DNA of 64,000 nucleotides, from the NCBI GenBank assembly GCA_913043255.1, contig CAJWLK010000001.1, forward strand, positions 471,045 to 535,044, in the 5' to 3' direction. Shown here one piece after another: positions 63,209-64,000 of the stretch (its first letter is position 1; each line of letters begins with the position of its first letter). Origin of the DNA: an uncultured Gemmatimonadota bacterium. Lineage in GTDB: Bacteria; Gemmatimonadota; Gemmatimonadetes; Palauibacterales; Palauibacteraceae. The notes under the pieces were generated by a model. The model searched no databases. It worked only from the letters and a program-made list of their open reading frames with translations, and was not told the origin of the DNA. A program made the position numbers and the translations under genes.

Positions 63209-64000
63209 TCAGAAAAGGATGCGAAAACCGGCGAACGCCGACGTTTCGCGCCATGCCACGGAACTTCCCCATCGGGTCATTCCCGTGCCTATGATCTCGC
63301 CCAACGACCATAAACGAACCCCTAGGCTCCCTCCAACTTCCCAGCTCTTCCCCTCACGATCGGGGGCAAACAAATTCGTCGAACCCCGATCCTGGAACGC
63401 TACGTGCCAACGACCCCTGAGCCGTGCCTGCACAGCATCAATACCGCCCAAGAGACGGAACTCAGATCCATCCCCCCCTAAAGGATGTGCCAGCAGTCGA
63501 CCCTGTACCGTCCAGTTATCCTCAAACACACCATGTCGGAACCACCGTCGGCCTGTGGCGCCCGGTCCCGCAAACGAGGCCCACTCAAACCCCACAGACA
63601 CCTCCGGGAGTCCAGGCAATCCCCCAAGTTCTGCTCCAGCGATCAGGCCAGGATTTTCATCGTACGCTCCTGCCCAATCTTCGAATCCCCATTCCAGATA
63701 TAGCGATACCGGCAGGTTTCCCAGCGGAGCAAGGTAGCGGATTTCGCCAGAGGCAACCTGGTTTTCGAAGTTGAATCCATCAGGAGGAGCTGCACCAAGC
63801 ACAGCGTTCATAAAACGCCAAAAAGTGGTATCCAACTCGTTTCCCGTACCCCCAAACATCCCAGCACGATTGATTGCAAGTTCGAGCCGATCGTGCGGTG
63901 CAATTGAGAGTCGGTAGCCAAAGAACCATGGATCAAGAATTTCGCCACTTCGTTGGAGTCGGGAGAAGAAAATCTCGGACCGAAAAGGACCAAGGACATT
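63209..64000 (-). CDS. Wzi-like capsule-assembly/outer-membrane barrel protein, partial
   Basis: Only the last 264 codons are in the window; the frame stays open to the right edge, so the start lies beyond 64000. The visible part carries Arg-Leu-Ser-Ile-Ala-Pro-His-Asp-Arg-Leu-Glu-Leu and Arg-Ala-Gly-Met-Phe-Gly-Gly, a pattern of the Wzi/capsule-assembly family. Later strands alternate polar and hydrophobic residues, and the protein ends in Phe-Arg-Ile-Leu-Phe, with the terminal Phe typical of outer-membrane barrels. A Met inside the segment (63859) is not the start. Role at the surface is probable; the UDP-sugar dehydrogenase at 35330 would suit capsule synthesis. Confidence 0.75.
   Translation of the reverse strand, partial: NVLGPFRSEIFFSRLQRSGEILDPWFFGYRLSIAPHDRLELAINRAGMFGGTGNELDTTFWRFMNAVLGAAPPDGFNFENQVASGEIRYLAPLGNLPVSLYLEWGFEDWAGAYDENPGLIAGAELGGLPGLPEVSVGFEWASFAGPGATGRRWFRHGVFEDNWTVQGRLLAHPLGGDGSEFRLLGGIDAVQARLRGRWHVAFQDRGSTNLFAPDREGKSWEVGGSLGVRLWSLGEIIGTGMTRWGSSVAWRETSAFAGFRILF

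Noticed and set aside
63808..63999. Minus-strand frame of 63 codons at the right edge
   Set aside because: It is in another frame of the partial Wzi-like gene, whose own frame is open to the edge with family motifs.
1..64000. Search for tRNA-Sec (selC), other tRNAs, rRNA, tmRNA, CRISPR or insertion sequences
   Set aside because: None found by eye; absence of selC here does not argue against the selenoprotein because sel genes are often elsewhere.

Overview
The window reads as a compact, chromosome-like stretch of a diderm, protein-degrading heterotroph, with about 49 genes on both strands. Lipobox lipoproteins, SurA-like and Wzi/PorV-like outer-membrane proteins and FtsEX-EnvC point to a Gram-negative envelope. 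A large BNR-repeat protein, S46/S9/M28 secreted peptidases, an exported amidohydrolase and DUF58/BatA proteins resemble Gemmatimonadota or a relative in the FCB group. That placement is an inference from gene content; no rRNA is present to confirm it. I see no tRNA, rRNA, CRISPR array, insertion sequence or prophage.

Layout. 0.3-5.3 kb: secreted BNR-repeat protein, a small lipoprotein-like frame with an unclear 5' end, and an MFS transporter. 5.3-9.3 kb: a likely three-gene operon (asparagine-synthetase-like ligase without the glutaminase nucleophile, radical SAM enzyme, halogenase-fold FAD oxidoreductase) of unknown product. 9.4-21.8 kb: acyl-CoA dehydrogenase, then a long minus-strand series: M28 peptidase, YtxH, smpB, murein amidase, pyrK-pyrD, a sugar-kinase/RapZ-C fusion, a MurU-like nucleotidyltransferase, quinone oxidoreductase, DUF72 and rhomboid protease. 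21.9-36.7 kb: plus-strand DUF58-BatA-mfd-surA-pdxA-ftsE-ftsX-envC-holB, then moaC behind a structured leader and a UDP-sugar dehydrogenase. 36.7-47.5 kb: MltD-like transglycosylase, guaB, a small hypothetical gene, Sfp-type phosphopantetheinyl transferase, glnA and a convergent large NAD-glutamate dehydrogenase. 47.5-64 kb: S46 peptidase, amidohydrolase, cystathionine beta-synthase, MATE transporter, SDR, aminotransferase, PorV-like barrel, hydrolase lipoprotein, S9 peptidase and a partial Wzi-like protein.

The standout is a 72-residue gene at 46799-47017 that conventional gene calling would miss. It encodes a SelW/Rdx-family thioredoxin-fold protein whose CXXC-type motif is read as Cys-Val-Val-UGA. 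A 7-bp hairpin lies 22 nt downstream of the UGA, inside the coding sequence, as expected of a bacterial SECIS element. I interpret it as a selenoprotein, which predicts a selA/selB/selC/selD system elsewhere in the genome.

Cooperating sets: FtsE-FtsX-EnvC with the amidase and MltD remodel septal murein. The MurU-like enzyme and the kinase/RapZ fusion resemble the MurNAc recycling route. GlnA and NAD-GDH are the nitrogen hub. The secreted peptidases feed amino acids to GDH, the aminotransferase and cystathionine beta-synthase. Many neighbours overlap by 4 nt (NTGA), indicating tight translational coupling.
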